Of a stretch of DNA of 64,000 bases, positions 46,396 through 57,773 are shown one piece after another (the stretch's first letter is position 1; each line of letters opens with the position of its first letter). Made by a program: the position numbers and the translations under genes. The DNA comes from Pseudozyma flocculosa PF-1. Lineage: Eukaryota > Basidiomycota > Ustilaginomycetes > Ustilaginales > Ustilaginaceae. Location of the stretch: NCBI RefSeq assembly GCF_000417875.1, contig NW_006920875.1:102538-166537 (forward strand), in the 5' to 3' direction. The notes beneath the pieces are model-generated. The model had not been told where the DNA came from and did not search any database. It saw only the letters and a program-made list of their open reading frames with translations.

Positions 46396-49300
46396 ATGGC
46401 CACGACGGTCCCCACCTCTGCCGCCACGACGGCGGCCAACAAGGACAAGCAGAGCAAGGACCGCCGGCGCCAGTACCGCTCCTGCGACCGGTGTCGCTCG
46501 GGCAAGCGGGCCTGCGACGCATCCTACACATCGGTCGCAGAGGCCCTCGAGAACCGCGTGGCCTGCTCCAACTGCCGCAAAAAGGGCCGCACCTGCTCCT
46601 TTAGCTATGTCCTCAGCATCCTCGGCATGCCCGGCGGCCTCCCTGCGCCCGCCATGGCGGCGGCTGCCAGCAACAGCAACAGCAACAGCAGCGACAACGA
46701 CGACGCAGCCAGCCTCGAGGCCGACGAGCTCGAGGCAGCTTCGGCTGTACCAGCGCCCGACACTGATCGAGCCTACCCCGGAGCGGTGGCGATCAAACGT
46801 GGTTCTCCGCCCCAGACCCAGGCCAGCCTGCCGGCCGCTCCAGTCAGAAGAGGGAGCAACTGGGATGCCGGCGCAGCCCACCACCACCACCACCAGCACC
46901 CTCAACGTCCGCCGAACCGGCCTGTAGCCGTGCGCAGCCTGACCGGCTGGGACGCAGGCTGGGACAGAGTCCAGCACGACGTACTGCAGTGCCTTCAAGG
47001 TGAGCCGAGGCGAACAGATGTCCTGCATTCCATGTCTACCGGCCCACTGACCAACGTCTCCACTGCCGGCTCTCCTCGCAGGCGTATCGTTCCAGTCGAC
47101 CTCGTCCCGGCTGACGTCGAACCTCGACCGGATCTATCTCAACGACGGGCTGATTCGCGTCTACGAGGGCGCCGCCGAGCAGGCGCTGCGGTGCTGGGTG
47201 ACGAGCTCCAATACACCCTACACCCTCGACCGCCTGTCGCAGTCGTCGGGCAAGGACCAGGGCGCCAACAACCAGCTCGTCTACTGGCGCATCTGCGAGC
47301 TGGACCGGGGCTCGCGCGCGCTGCTGGGCCGCGACAGCCCGTCCGAGGACCGCGAGATCATGGAGGCGTTCCACAGCGTCATCCTCGCCTTTGCCGCGCA
47401 GTGGGCGCCCAACTGGATCCAGACCATGGCCGCCCAGACGGGCCAGGGGCCGCACGAGGGCGGAGCGGGACTCCGCGCCACCGAGAACCGGGTGCGCCTG
47501 GCGCTGTGGGAGCGGGCGCGCGAGAAGCTGCAGGCCGTCTCTGGCCTCGACTCGTTCCGCGTCATCTTCTCGCTCATCATCTTTGCCTGGACCGAGAAGC
47601 CGCGCGAGGTCCAGGAGCGCGCCACGGGCCGCGTCGACATCGACATCGCCGACGAGAGCTGCGCCCTCGACACGAGCAGCTGGCAGTCGCCGGCCGAAGG
47701 CAGCACCTTGCTCCTCGTCGCCGCGCTGCGCAAGCTGCTCACGATCCGATTCAAGGTCGAGAGCAGGCGACGACGCGGGCTGCTGCCCTGGACACCCCTG
47801 ACGGCCAAGAGCGGAAGGAACGCGGCGCCCGGCGTCGAGGCTTCGGGCGAGGGCAGCGACATCCAACGGGGTCTCGAGGAGAAAAAGGAGAATGGCGCCG
47901 CACAGGCCTCTGCTACCCCCTCGTCTTCGGCCGGCGCCGCCCCGGCCGCCAGGCAGATCAGCGACGTCAAGCGCATGGAGGAGACGTACCACATGGTATT
48001 CTGGCTCTCGATTGTCATCGACACCGAGACGGCGGTGCTGCGAAAGCACCCTCCCGTTGTCTCGGACGAGGACAGCGAGGTGCTGCGGTCCATCCCCTAT
48101 GGCGGCAGCGACGACTTTGGCCAGGGCAGCAGCGCCTCTGACGGCGGCGTCAAGGGCATCTGGGACGACTACATCATCGACTACAGCAAGAAGCGCACCG
48201 ACGAGCTGGCCTGCAGCTGGCCGTGCGACGAGGCCAAGGCGTCGGCGACGCTCTCGTTTTCGACGCCCGTCAAGGTCGTCCTCTTCCGGCAGATCAGCCG
48301 GCTGCAGATGTCGTTCTGGAGGCGCGCCTCGAGCGAAAACGTCGAGCAGCACATTGCCAGCGGCCTCAACATTGTGCGCCACTGGAACGCCGTCTACGCC
48401 CCGCTGCTCGACAGCTGCCGCCGCCACCACGGCGCGCTGCCGCCCTCGATCCAGTCGTGGTACGTGCTGATCGCGTGCCCGTGGTACCTGGCCGTGCTCC
48501 TCTTTGTCGAGATGGTGCAGACCATCGACATGGCGGGCGCCAGCGACGGCCGACGCCGTACCGAGCGCGCGCGGTCGGGCACCTTCCCGCGGCTGCGCGC
48601 CCAGGCGTGCTCCGACATGGCCGCCATGATCGAGGCCATCCAGGCCACCGACTTTTCGCACGGCGGCACCTTTGACTTTGTGCGCGACTCGGGCGGCACC
48701 GTGCTGCACACCGAGCCGTGGACCGAGATCCTGGTGCACTCGGTCTCGGCGGTGGCCAAGACCGAGATCCGGCTGCACGACGGCCTCTGCGCCCAGTTCC
48801 GCTGGAACGAGCTGCAGGACTCGCGCCACCGCGTGCAAAAGTGCCTCTGGGCCCTCGAGCAGCTCTCGGACCGCTCGCCCTCGGCCAGCCTCGCCTTTGA
48901 GCAACTCTCGGCCCTGGCGCACGCCCGCACCAAGCAGCAGTTCCACATCGAACAGATCCCCATGGCCCGGCCCGTCATGCCCGACCACGCCATGGCAGCG
49001 GCGGCGACGGGCGGGCCAATCGGCTCATCCCTCGCCGATGGCGGCGACGACAGCCTCACGCCCTCCAGCCTCGCCCAGGTGCTCGAAGGCTTCCAGGGCC
49101 AGGGGTTCGCACCGACGTCGGAAGACGACCGGTTCTCGACCGACCTGGCGACGCTCGACGACAGCGCCGGCTCGGCTGGCGACTTTTTGGAGCTCTTCAT
49201 GTCCAAGCAGCACCAGCACCCGCATCAGCACCACCACCACCACCAGCCGGACAGTCCTGGAAGGCGTCAGAGCGGTGTCGGAGCCGGCGCCTGCGACGTC

Positions 49301-50011
49301 GAGGCGAGCTCGGACGTGTCGCGCTCGACGCTGGACTCGACAGCGGCCGCCGCCTCGCATCTGTTCAACAGCAGCGACCGGCACCACGACAACACCGGCT
49401 GGCGAGCGGCAGACGCGTCGACGACGACGACGGCGACATCCGCTCCTTACTCGTCGAGCGCGTCGAGTGGCAAGCGCCGAGCCGAGCCGAGCGCGTGGAT
49501 CGACGAGGAGCTGGCACCGGAAGAGCGACCGCGCAAGGTACCGCGGCGACACCTCTCGCCGACGCTCGACGTGCGCGCCGACCGCCAGTGCCGCTCCAAG
49601 GACGAATGCGAGACGTTCTTCTCGCCGCCGCTGCAGGACCGGCCCGAGTACCGCGACGAGGCGCAGATGGACGAGGAAGAGTTTTACGTCGACGGGCGCG
49701 CGGCCGAGATGCTGGAACATCATCACCGCCGCTCGCGACAGCGTCAGCAGCAGGCGGCGTCGACGACGTCGTCGTCGTCGTCCTCGTACCATGGCAGGAA
49801 GAGGCAGTCGCGCAAGGCGGCTGGGGTGGTCGACGGGTCTTTGGCAACGGATGGGATTGAGGCGGCGGCGCCGACGACGGGCGGCGCCGGCGCCGGCGGT
49901 GGTGGTGGCCATGACGCAGGGGCGCACGCCTGGCTTGACGTGCCCGCCGCGACGGCGGTCGTGTCCGACTGCGACGTCGACTGGTCCTCGATATTTGCGA
50001 TGCCGATGTAG
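46396..50011 (+). CDS. Zn2Cys6 fungal transcription factor, large
   Basis: Exons 46396..46999 and 47082..50011 with an 82-nt intron give 1177 residues. It should be a nuclear DNA-binding regulator. Near the N-terminus (residues 25-75) is a complete binuclear zinc cluster: RRRQYRSCDRCRSGKRACDA, a 15-residue loop, then CSNCRKKGRTCSF (C-x2-C-x6-C...C-x2-C-x6-C). The intron falls just before a region conserved in many such factors (VSFQSTSSRLTSNLDRIYLN, then YEGAAEQALRCWVTSSNTPY). The middle homology region extends to about residue 880, with long helical segments such as WYVLIACPWYLAVLLFVEMV. The last ~250 residues are low-complexity with His, Ser and acidic runs, a plausible activation region. 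Target genes are unknown; neither neighbour suggests one. Confidence 0.9.
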
Positions 50012-50170
50012 AGCGGCGTCCATGGTGGTTTCGTTTGGCTTGGTTCGTCGTAGGGTCCTGTTTGCTCCCGTGTCCAGATGTACTTGTACCCGTCGAGATG
50101 CTCGCGTAAAAGCCTAGACTTGCGATCACCGTTGGAAGCCCGATGGCCGGCACGAGTGACGGTCGGCGCG

Positions 50171-53082
50171 TCAGATGGTCAGGTTGTCCCTCCAGGCCTC
50201 GTAGGTGCGGATCATGGCGGGGGTGATGCGGCGCTTGACGGCCAGGGCGGCAGCCTCAAAGTGACTTTGCGAGATCTGGCGAGGCGATGCCAGGGACAAC
50301 AGCGACAGACGTCAGCCCTGGCGGCGATCCGGGCGTGTCGGAGGCGAGGGAGGCAAGCGGGGGTACTCACGAGATCGACTGAGATGTCGAGGTTCATGGC
50401 TACCAAGCCGGCCTCCTGACAGATGGACACGACTTCGGCGCCCGAACAGCCGTTCGTCTGCGGGTCGCCGACGTGGGATCAGAGAGAGGGCGGGGATGAT
50501 GAGCCGTTGTCCACACTCGACACAGTAAAAGGGCAAGGGTCAAATACGAGGAGAGGGCGAACGTACCATCTCGGCCAGCTTGTCAAAGTCGAGCGGGCCC
50601 ACGGCCATCTTCCTGGTCTGGTTGATGAAGATCTGCCGACGCGTGGCGAGGTCGGGCGGTCCGACGTAGAGGAGTCGGTCGAGACGCCCCGGGCGCAGCA
50701 GGGCGGGATCCTGGATTCGCAATACGACGCGGTGCGGGAATGTCAGCGAGGCGATTAAGAAGGCTGATAAAGCAACGAGGGCCCTCAAGGGAGGAAGCTC
50801 ACGATGATCTCGGGTCGGTTCGTGGCCGCGACAATAATGACGTTGTGCAGCGCCTCGATGCCGTCCATCTCGTTGAGCAGGGACGCAATCACCCGGTCAG
50901 AAGGTCCGGACGAGTCCGGATCGCTGCTTCGCGTCGTCGTCAGAGCGTCAATCTCGTCCTGCCCAGCCATCGCGAAGCACAGAGAACCAAGTGGAACGTG
51001 GTCAGGGTCGAGTGGCGCGCGTGGCACGGCAGTGATCCGCGGTGGAACACTCACAAAGAAGACGATACTCGGCGCGGCGTTGCGCGCCTTCTTAAAGACC
51101 TCCCTCACCGCCCTCTCGCTCTCGCCGACGTACTTGCTGTACAGCTCCGGCCCCTTGACTGCGATGAAATTGAGACCGCTCTCGGTGGCGAGCGCGCGGG
51201 CGATGAGCGTCTTGCTGCATCCCGGCGGGCCGTAGAGGAGCACGCCGCGCGGAGGCTTGACGCCGAGCCGCTCAAAAACGGCCTTGTGCTTGAGCGGCCA
51301 CTCGACCAGCTCGCGCACCTGCGAGTGGACCGACTTGGACGACAGCCCGCCAGCGACGCCCGGCGCCGACGGTGCGGCGTCGGACCCGGCAATGTCGGAC
51401 CAGTAAACTTTGGGCGCCTCGAGGAAGATTTCGCGCATGGCCGAGGGCCGGACGAGCGCCAGAGACGAGAGGAAGTCGTCGAAGGTAAGTCCGTCGTCGC
51501 TACGCGATGACACGGCACTGTCGAGAGCCATCGAGCTCAGCTTCTCCTCGAGACCGCTGCTGCCATTCACTACGTCCATGGCTCCGGCCTGCCGATCAAA
51601 CGCCCTCCGCACCGCCAGCATGCCCGCCTCGCGGACCAGCGCCGAGAGGTCGGCGCCGACGTAGCCGTGCGTCCGGGAAGCCAGGTCCTCGATCTGCTCC
51701 GGCGTGAGCGAATGCGGGACGGCCCGCAGCTGCGCAGTGAGGATCGAACGTCGGGCGTCGGCGGTCGGGATACCGATTTCGATCTCGCGGTCGAGGCGAC
51801 CTGGCCGGCGGAGAGCGGGGTCGATGGCATTGGGGCGGTTTGTGGCGGCGAGCACGACGACACGAGGCGGGCCCTTGCTGTTCCTGTTGGTGAGCGAGCT
51901 GGCCAGTTCGCCATCGGCACCCTCGTCATCGCTGCCGCCATCCTGCTCGGGCTCGTCGTCGTCCATTCCGTCGAGCAGCGTGAGCAGCTGTGCGACGACG
52001 CGCCGCTCGACCTCTCCCGCGCCGTCTGCATTCCCGCCATCGCCGCTGCCGCCCTCTCTCCTCGGCGCCAAAGCATCGATCTCGTCGATGATGACGACGC
52101 ATGGGCTCTTTCGCCGCGCCTGGCGGAAGGCATCCCGCAGCTTGGCCTCGGTCTCGCCGTGGAATGCCGACGAGAGCTCGGGTCCGTTGATGGTGAGGTA
52201 CGACGAGCCGGTCGAAGCAGCGACGGCCTTGGCGAGCGACGTCTTACCCGTTCCCGGTGGGCCGAAGAGGAGCACGCCTTTTGGCGGACGCAGGCCGTAC
52301 TGTTTGAAGATCTCTGGCTTGGTCAGAGGCATCTCTACGAGTGCGCGGATCTCTTGGATCTGGCGATCCAGACCACCGAGGGAGGCGTAGGCAGCCTGAA
52401 TGCGCTGCTCGTCGGCAGCGGCCGCAGTGGTGGCAGCATCCGAATCGATTGTCGCTTGGCTCTCGACCTTCTTGGCGGAGACGAGGCTGACCTGAGTCTG
52501 CCGAGAGACGAGGAACACCGAGTTGGTCCTGTTCGGTGATGTGGGGAGGGTCGGAATCTGCTGAGCTTGAGCATCCTTGGCCGATGCCAAGACGAGGGTG
52601 TGGGAAGCGCCCTGGAAGGAGAGAGTGAGAGACTGGCCGAGATGAAGGCACTCGAGGTCGACGAGAGTCTCTTTGACAAAGACGCCGAGCAGCTCTTTGT
52701 CCTCTGCCGACATCTTTGATGCCCCCTGGAGCGAGAACTTTACGCTGCTTGCGACAGGTAGCTTGGCGGAGCGATTGGTGGGTGCGGCAGGGGAGAGGGT
52801 GACGACATCGTCGGGCTGGATGCCGCTGGAAGCGAGGAGCAAGGGTGGCAGCTGTACGGCGGCAGCATCGAGCGAGAATGAGGGCCACACTGTGCCGACC
52901 GCAAAGACGTCTTTGCGAGCATCTGCGACGGCGGCGACGGGGTCTCCGGTCTGGAGCTTGAGGGAGCGGAGGATGGGGACGGGGACGAGGATGCGTGAGC
53001 GTGCTGAGCTGGTCGAGGTGGCCGAGGGCTGCTGCACGGTGAGCCGCGGCGCCGAGTTGGTCGAGGTTGTGGCCGCGTCCAT
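50171..53082 (-). CDS. AFG2: AAA-ATPase Afg2/Drg1 (SPATA5 family)
   Basis: Five exons, 53082..51055, 50958..50803, 50710..50567, 50457..50371 and 50275..50171, every junction in phase 0, give 839 residues. In yeast this hexameric Cdc48-like ATPase releases Rlp24 and other factors from cytoplasmic pre-60S ribosomes. Two AAA domains are clear. D1 has Walker A GPPGTGKTSLAKA (about residue 272) and Walker B CVVIIDEIDALAPRR. D2 has Walker A GPPGCSKTLIARAL (about 619), with the Cys-Ser variant typical of Afg2, and Walker B SIVFFDEIDAL, created exactly by the first splice. The sensor segment VAATNRP appears in both. The C-terminal ISQSHFEAAALAVKRRITP is the family end. All four introns are bunched in the last quarter of the gene. 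It is head-to-head with MRS6. Confidence 0.95.
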
Positions 53083-53407
53083 GTTCGCTTAACAGCGCAG
53101 AAGCCGTTGCTGTGAGCGGGAGTGGTGATGAGGGTGGTGGTAGTGGTGGTAGAGTGTCGATGACTGAACCGTTGGGGATGGCGAGTGAGCAGCGACCCGA
53201 GATGGTGGAATGAGGCAAAGCAGAGGGCGGCGGCCTCGGCCATTGGGAAAATTCTGGCCGACGCATGGGCCACGGGCGCAGCCTCAGCCCGTCTTCCGAA
53301 AAAGGAGCCTCGACGTTGGGGGGACCGAACCCCTGTGTGGCTCCTTGGTCCTCGTTCTCCCTCTTCCTCCATCGCTCTACATCTCCCTCTTCAACCCGCC
53401 ACTCCTG
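53083..53407. promoter_or_regulatory. Shared upstream region of AFG2 and MRS6
   Basis: These 325 bp lie between divergent starts. They contain GAAAATTC at 53247-53254, near the midpoint, flanked by GGCCATTGG and TGGCCGACG. Confidence 0.5.
53247..53254. promoter_or_regulatory. GAAAATTC element (RRPE-like)
   Basis: About 160 bp from both the AFG2 and MRS6 start codons. Its right flank (GGCCGACG) is shared with the element at 4715. Confidence 0.35.
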
Positions 53408-55464
53408 ATGTCGCTCGACAAGACCCACTACGACGTGGCAATACTATCCACGGCGCTGCCACAGGCCATCCTCTCCGCAGCGCTCTCCTCGGCAGGCCTC
53501 TCGGTCATCCACCTGGACCAGCACGACTACTACGCCGACACCTGGGCCAGCCTCACCCTCTCCGAGCTGCATCGCTGGGCAAGCCACGAGCAGCCAGGGA
53601 TATCCCAGCTTCAGCTCCGGTATCCTGCCTATGCAGAGGCACAGCCGTCGTCAGACACATCTTCCCCCTCTCCCTCCCGGCCCGCTATACCCCAGCAGCT
53701 GCTTCACCTCGACCGACACTATGCCCTCTCGCTCGCACCCACCCTTCTGCCGGCGACCGGTCCGTCCATAGACGCTCTCATCGCATCCAACGTATCCTCC
53801 TATGCCACTTTCCGCCTTCTCGAGCATACTGCCGTCTATACGCCCCCGACCTCGGGCGCCAGCTCCAGCTCCAGCTCCAGCTCGACCAGCCGCCTGGCCC
53901 GCGTGCCCAGCAGCAAAGAAGACGTCTTCAAGGCGAAATCGCTCTCGCTCATCGCAAAGCGCAAGCTCATGAAGCTCCTCTTGCACATCGCATCCGACGA
54001 CTGGGACGCAGACATCAAGGACGACGCTGCGCTGGCGGACCGGCCCTTTGTCGAGTACCTCGAACAGCGTCACAGGCTCTCGCCCGACCTCGTCGCTGCA
54101 GTCGCGTACGGCGTCTCTCTCTGCTCCTCGCCCCTCGACACCACTCTCGAAGCATTGCAGAGAGCCAGGGCTCACCTGCAGAGCATCGGCCGGTATGGCA
54201 ACTCGGCCTACCTCGTCGGACAGTACGGCGGGGCGGGAGAGCTGGCGCAGGGCTACTGCAGGGCCTCGGCCGTCAAGGGTGGCATGTTCATCCTCGATCA
54301 CAAGATCGAGAGCTTGAAGCGGGTCGAAGAGCCATCAGAGCAGGCAGCCGGCGAGGGCAGCACGTCTTCGAGAGGCCAAACGTGGCAGGTCCAAGTGGCC
54401 GGAATCGACCAGGGGATCACGGCCGACGTCGTCGTCTCGAGCGACGAGATCCTCGACAGCCTCGCCGCACCGCAGGTCTCGCAGGCGGCAGGAGCGGCGC
54501 CACCCGCGGCAAGCTTGGACACGATCCGCGGCGTCCTCGTCTTCGACCGGCCAATCGACTTCGAGGCGGGATCGAGAGAGTCGCAGCAAGAGGGCGAGGC
54601 CGCCGAAGGTGCGCAGGCAGCGCCGCAGCAGCCGACGCCGCCCGAGACTGGGCTCCTCGTGCTTCCTCCGTCGACCATTGGCGAGGGCGCGGCGAGCAAC
54701 CAGAGCACCGTCATGGTCCTGATGATGGGCGAGGGCACCTTCTCGTGTCCCAAGGGGCAATGTGAGTTCCTCTAGCCGGCCTTGCGGCGGCATTCTCCGT
54801 CAAGTGTCCGCCAATACTCACCTCGTCACGCCTCCCCGCCTTTCGAGCAGACGTCTACTACATTCAAACGCAGGGTGACGGCAGCTCCAAGCTGCCCAAA
54901 GAGGTGCTGCAACCCACCGTCGACCTGATCCTTGACCTCGCCTCGCAGACGCGCTTCCCGCCGGATGCCAGCGTCGACGGGGGGGCAGGAGTCAAGCCGT
55001 TGCTCGAGCTCTTCTACCGCCAGAGCCCAGCCTCGCCGCCGTCGGTCCAGTCGTCTTCGGAGTCGGATAACGATGCACCGATCCGCATCGCCCTCCCGCC
55101 GAACCCTTCCATCACCTCGCTGACCGATCAGGCCGTGTCGCAGGCCGAGTTGGCCTACTACGACGTCCTGGCTCAGCTGCATCGGAGGCGGTGGGGTGTA
55201 TCGAAGGACGTGGCCCGAGAGAGGGTGATGCAGGTGGCGGAGACGAGGAAGGTGAGGCGGAGAGGAGGCAGGAGGAAGAGGGATCCGGCAGAGTACCAGG
55301 GCCGTGGTGGCCGGGGCGAGGACGATGGGGTTGCGGAACAGGGCGAGGAGAGGGAGCAGGAGGCTGAAGACGACGGTGCAGACGAGGACGAGGAGTATGG
55401 TGTCGTGACGTTCTTTGAGAAGCGGGAGGAGGAGGATAGGGATGGAGGGGAAGGTGAGGATTGA
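53408..55464 (+). CDS. MRS6: Rab escort protein (REP/GDI family)
   Basis: Exons 53408..54761 and 54851..55464 with an 89-nt intron give 655 residues. REP presents newly made Rab GTPases to geranylgeranyl transferase II and delivers them to membranes. The start MSLDKTHYDVAILSTALPQA carries the family's dinucleotide-fold remnant, followed by VIHLDQHDYYADTWASLTL. Other REP/GDI segments are VPSSKEDVFKAKSLSLIAKR (residues ~175-195), SIGRYGNSAYLVGQYGGAGE and ASAVKGGMFILDHKI. Exon 2 continues with VYYIQTQGDG and ELAYYDVLAQLHRRRWGVSK. Compared with GDI it has insertions, a Ser run (around 165-172) and a long acidic C-terminal tail, which favours REP over GDI. An in-frame upstream ATG at 53210 is rejected as leader. 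Confidence 0.88.
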
Positions 55465-55609
55465 CAGAGTGGCAGACCGATGACGACGAATAGAAAGACG
55501 GCCAGATGCAGGCCCAGCCCACGACATGATCTCGAGTCACCAGACCATGCTTGCATGGCTCGCCCCGATCACGACGCTGCGCGCCCCCTTCGTTCAGCAT
55601 CGCGCCCTC

Positions 55610-56934
55610 TCACTTCCTCTTGTTGAGCTTGTTCTTGAACGTCTTTGACCCGCCAGAGCGGGGCGAATCCGCGCCCCTAGACCCGCCCTTGCGTGCTCGC
55701 TGAAGTGTGTTGGGCTTGGCGCTGCCGCCGCGCAAGCTCTCAAAGGCATCCTCGCTCCTCCTCGCCTTCTTTCCCTTTTTGCCGGCGCCCGAGTAGCCGC
55801 CGGTGCGGAGGAGGTCGCCAAACTCTTCCTCGATGCCGCCCCCGACGCGGCGCTGGCCGTCGCGCCCGCTCGAGAGGCCCGCACCGCCGAGAGCGACGTC
55901 GGCCTCGTCGCGCATGCGCTTCTTTGCGTCGCGCTTCGACATGACCAGGCGCGTGAAGTTGTCCTCCTCGTAGTCCTGCATCCGCTGCAGCGCGCGCGCC
56001 CTCGCGCTCTGCTGCGACGCCACCGATCCGCCCACGCCCACTCCGCCCGAAGAGATCTCGTACGGGTTCGACGACAGGCCCGCGGTGAGGTCGGCGAGCA
56101 GCGCAGAGGAGCGCGCGGAACCCCGTCCGCTGTCGCGCCCGCGCTTCGAGGACGAAGCGTCCGGGTCGTACGCCACCGGCGCCAGCTTCGGTGGACGGTA
56201 GACGGCCGTCTTGCCGCCAGAGTCCGACTCGGATTCGGACGACGAGCCGCCAGCATCCTTCTTGCTGCGTTTCGCCGTCTTTGTCTTGCTTGAGACCTTG
56301 TCGCTGCGATCCGGACGGGCCTTGTCGTCCATGAACGCCGACGGGTTGGGTCGGAAGGCCAGCAGGTCTGTGGTTGCCATTGGGCCAAGGCGAGCCGGGC
56401 GACGTCAGAAGGCGTTGCAGGAGGCGGGGCCGCACCAGCAAGCAACGACATGGACTTGTACTCACCGACGGCCGTCTCCTCCTCCTCGTCCTCTTCCTCG
56501 CCGACCTCATCTTCGTCCTTCGCCTTGGGCCTGACCCTGCCGAGCGCGATCTCCCTGTCCTCGTCCTCGGCCGCCCTGAGCAGCTTCTCGACCTGGTACC
56601 GGAGCCTGCTCTCAAGCGGCTTGACCTTTTCGAGCACTAGGCGGAGCTTGACGAGGTTGCGTACGAGCCGGGCGCCGTGGCTCTCGGTGAGCGAGTTGCC
56701 ACTCATCTTCCACGCCGAGAGCAGGACGAGGTGGTGGAGGTAGTCGAGCAGCACGTCGTTCTTGAGCGTCAGCAGCGAGATACCGTCCGGGTAGGTGAAG
56801 CTGGACGGCGTCTTGACGATGTCGTTGCACAGCGTCGTCAGCGTCGAGGCCACCGACGCCACGTCCTTTTGCAGCGACTTGAGCAGCGCGCCGATGGCCG
56901 ACGACTGCGAGGATGAGGCGGTCGCAGACGCCAT
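55610..56934 (-). CDS. LCP5: Neuroguidin/Lcp5 family protein (Sas10/Utp3/C1D domain)
   Basis: Exons 56934..56466 and 56367..55610 with a 99-nt intron give 408 residues. Lcp5 is an SSU-processome component needed for early 18S rRNA processing in the nucleolus. The N-terminal Sas10/C1D helical domain runs to ~residue 135 (ALLKSLQKDVASVASTLTTL, LLTLKNDVLLDYLHHLVLLS, ARLVRNLVKLRLVLEKVKPL). An acidic stretch precedes the splice, which yields LLAFRPNPSAFMDD, then the family signature YRPPKLAPVAYDPDASS. The C-terminus holds FTRLVMSKRDAKKRMRDE and a basic tail ending KTFKNKLNKRK, typical of nucleolar proteins. The start at 56934 is preferred; the frame stays open upstream to 57135 with leader-like content. 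Two RRPE-like elements lie 210-270 bp upstream. Confidence 0.9.
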
Positions 56935-57144
56935 CTTGTCGAAGTCGTGTGGAGGCGTCGGTCCTGCTCGGGAAGGCGAAGTTGTGCGCTCGATACAGAA
57001 GCTGGCGGCCGTCGATGGGTGGTAGAGTCGACGCGCGATAGCCAGGTTGCGCTGCGATGCCGTCAAGTGGTGGGGTTGGTGGAGTGTGGTGGAGCTTGGT
57101 GGTGGCTGGAAGAAGGCGGGGTCAGGGCCTGGCACCCAGCCTCA

Positions 57145-57153
57145 GAAAAATTT
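57145..57153. promoter_or_regulatory. GAAAAATTT element (RRPE-like)
   Basis: Preceded by CTCA, 211 bp upstream of the neuroguidin start. The yeast ribosomal RNA processing element has the core GAAAAATTTT, so the match is close. Confidence 0.45.
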
Positions 57154-57201
57154 GCCCGCGCCCGGAAGATGGGTTGGCGCTAGGCCACCCTTCCGAGTCC
57201 C

Positions 57202-57210
57202 GAAATTTTC
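57202..57210. promoter_or_regulatory. GAAATTTTC element (RRPE-like)
   Basis: Second copy in the neuroguidin promoter, flanked CCC and ACCCGG. Identical 9-mer to the element before the ZCCHC9-like gene. Confidence 0.4.
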
Positions 57211-57773
57211 ACCCGGACACGCCAAGGCTCAGTCGAGTGTGGACACGCATCGCCGAGGGCTCGCCGGCCGTGGGCGTGGGTCACGAGGCCTTCGAAGCAA
57301 CTGTATCCCGGGGTGCATCAGGATTGTGGTGTTAGCTCCGCATCGGCGGGAACCGAATTATTCAAAGGTGTGCCAATGTTGTTGCATTTTCTGGTCGGCG
57401 AAGACCGTACACGGGTTCTACATGGAAGGGCAAAGTACAGAAGGGCGAAAGAGACAGCGTGATTGGAGTGCGGGGGAGGGTTCAGATTGTTCTCAGGTTG
57501 GCCGCAAGCGCAGAGGCGCGGGCCGGCTGTATGCAAAGGGAAATAGGAGATCGTCGCCGCTCAGGCTCAAGCCCGAGCGAAGGAGTTGTTGGGTGCTGCG
57601 AATGGCGGTGCGAGGACAGGGCGGGACCCTCCGGGCGGCGTCCGATCGTCCTGGCCATCTTATCTCTTCTCGGATGTATGGTCTCGTCGGGTCAGGGTAT
57701 AGCAAAAGGAGCAGAAGTCGGGAATTGGGGGGAGCGACAGAGGATGCTAGGAAGCGGTCGGTCACGGCGTCGA

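Larger units (their letters stand above)
56935..57773. promoter_or_regulatory. Upstream region of the neuroguidin/LCP5 gene
   Basis: These 839 bp hold GAAAAATTT at 57145 and GAAATTTTC at 57202, followed by the 3' end of the KRE6-like gene on the same strand. No other gene was seen. Confidence 0.5.

Noticed and set aside
47036..48988. 650-residue open frame antisense to the Zn2Cys6 gene
   Set aside because: Shadow of the real gene, which has a zinc cluster and a correct splice. The antisense product has no recognisable domain.
53210..53407. Upstream ATG extending MRS6 by 66 residues
   Set aside because: The family N-terminus begins at MSLDKTHYDVAIL; the extension is basic leader sequence overlapping the AFG2 promoter.
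56935..57135. N-terminal extension of the neuroguidin gene
   Set aside because: The Sas10/C1D domain starts shortly after 56934 and the extension looks like leader.
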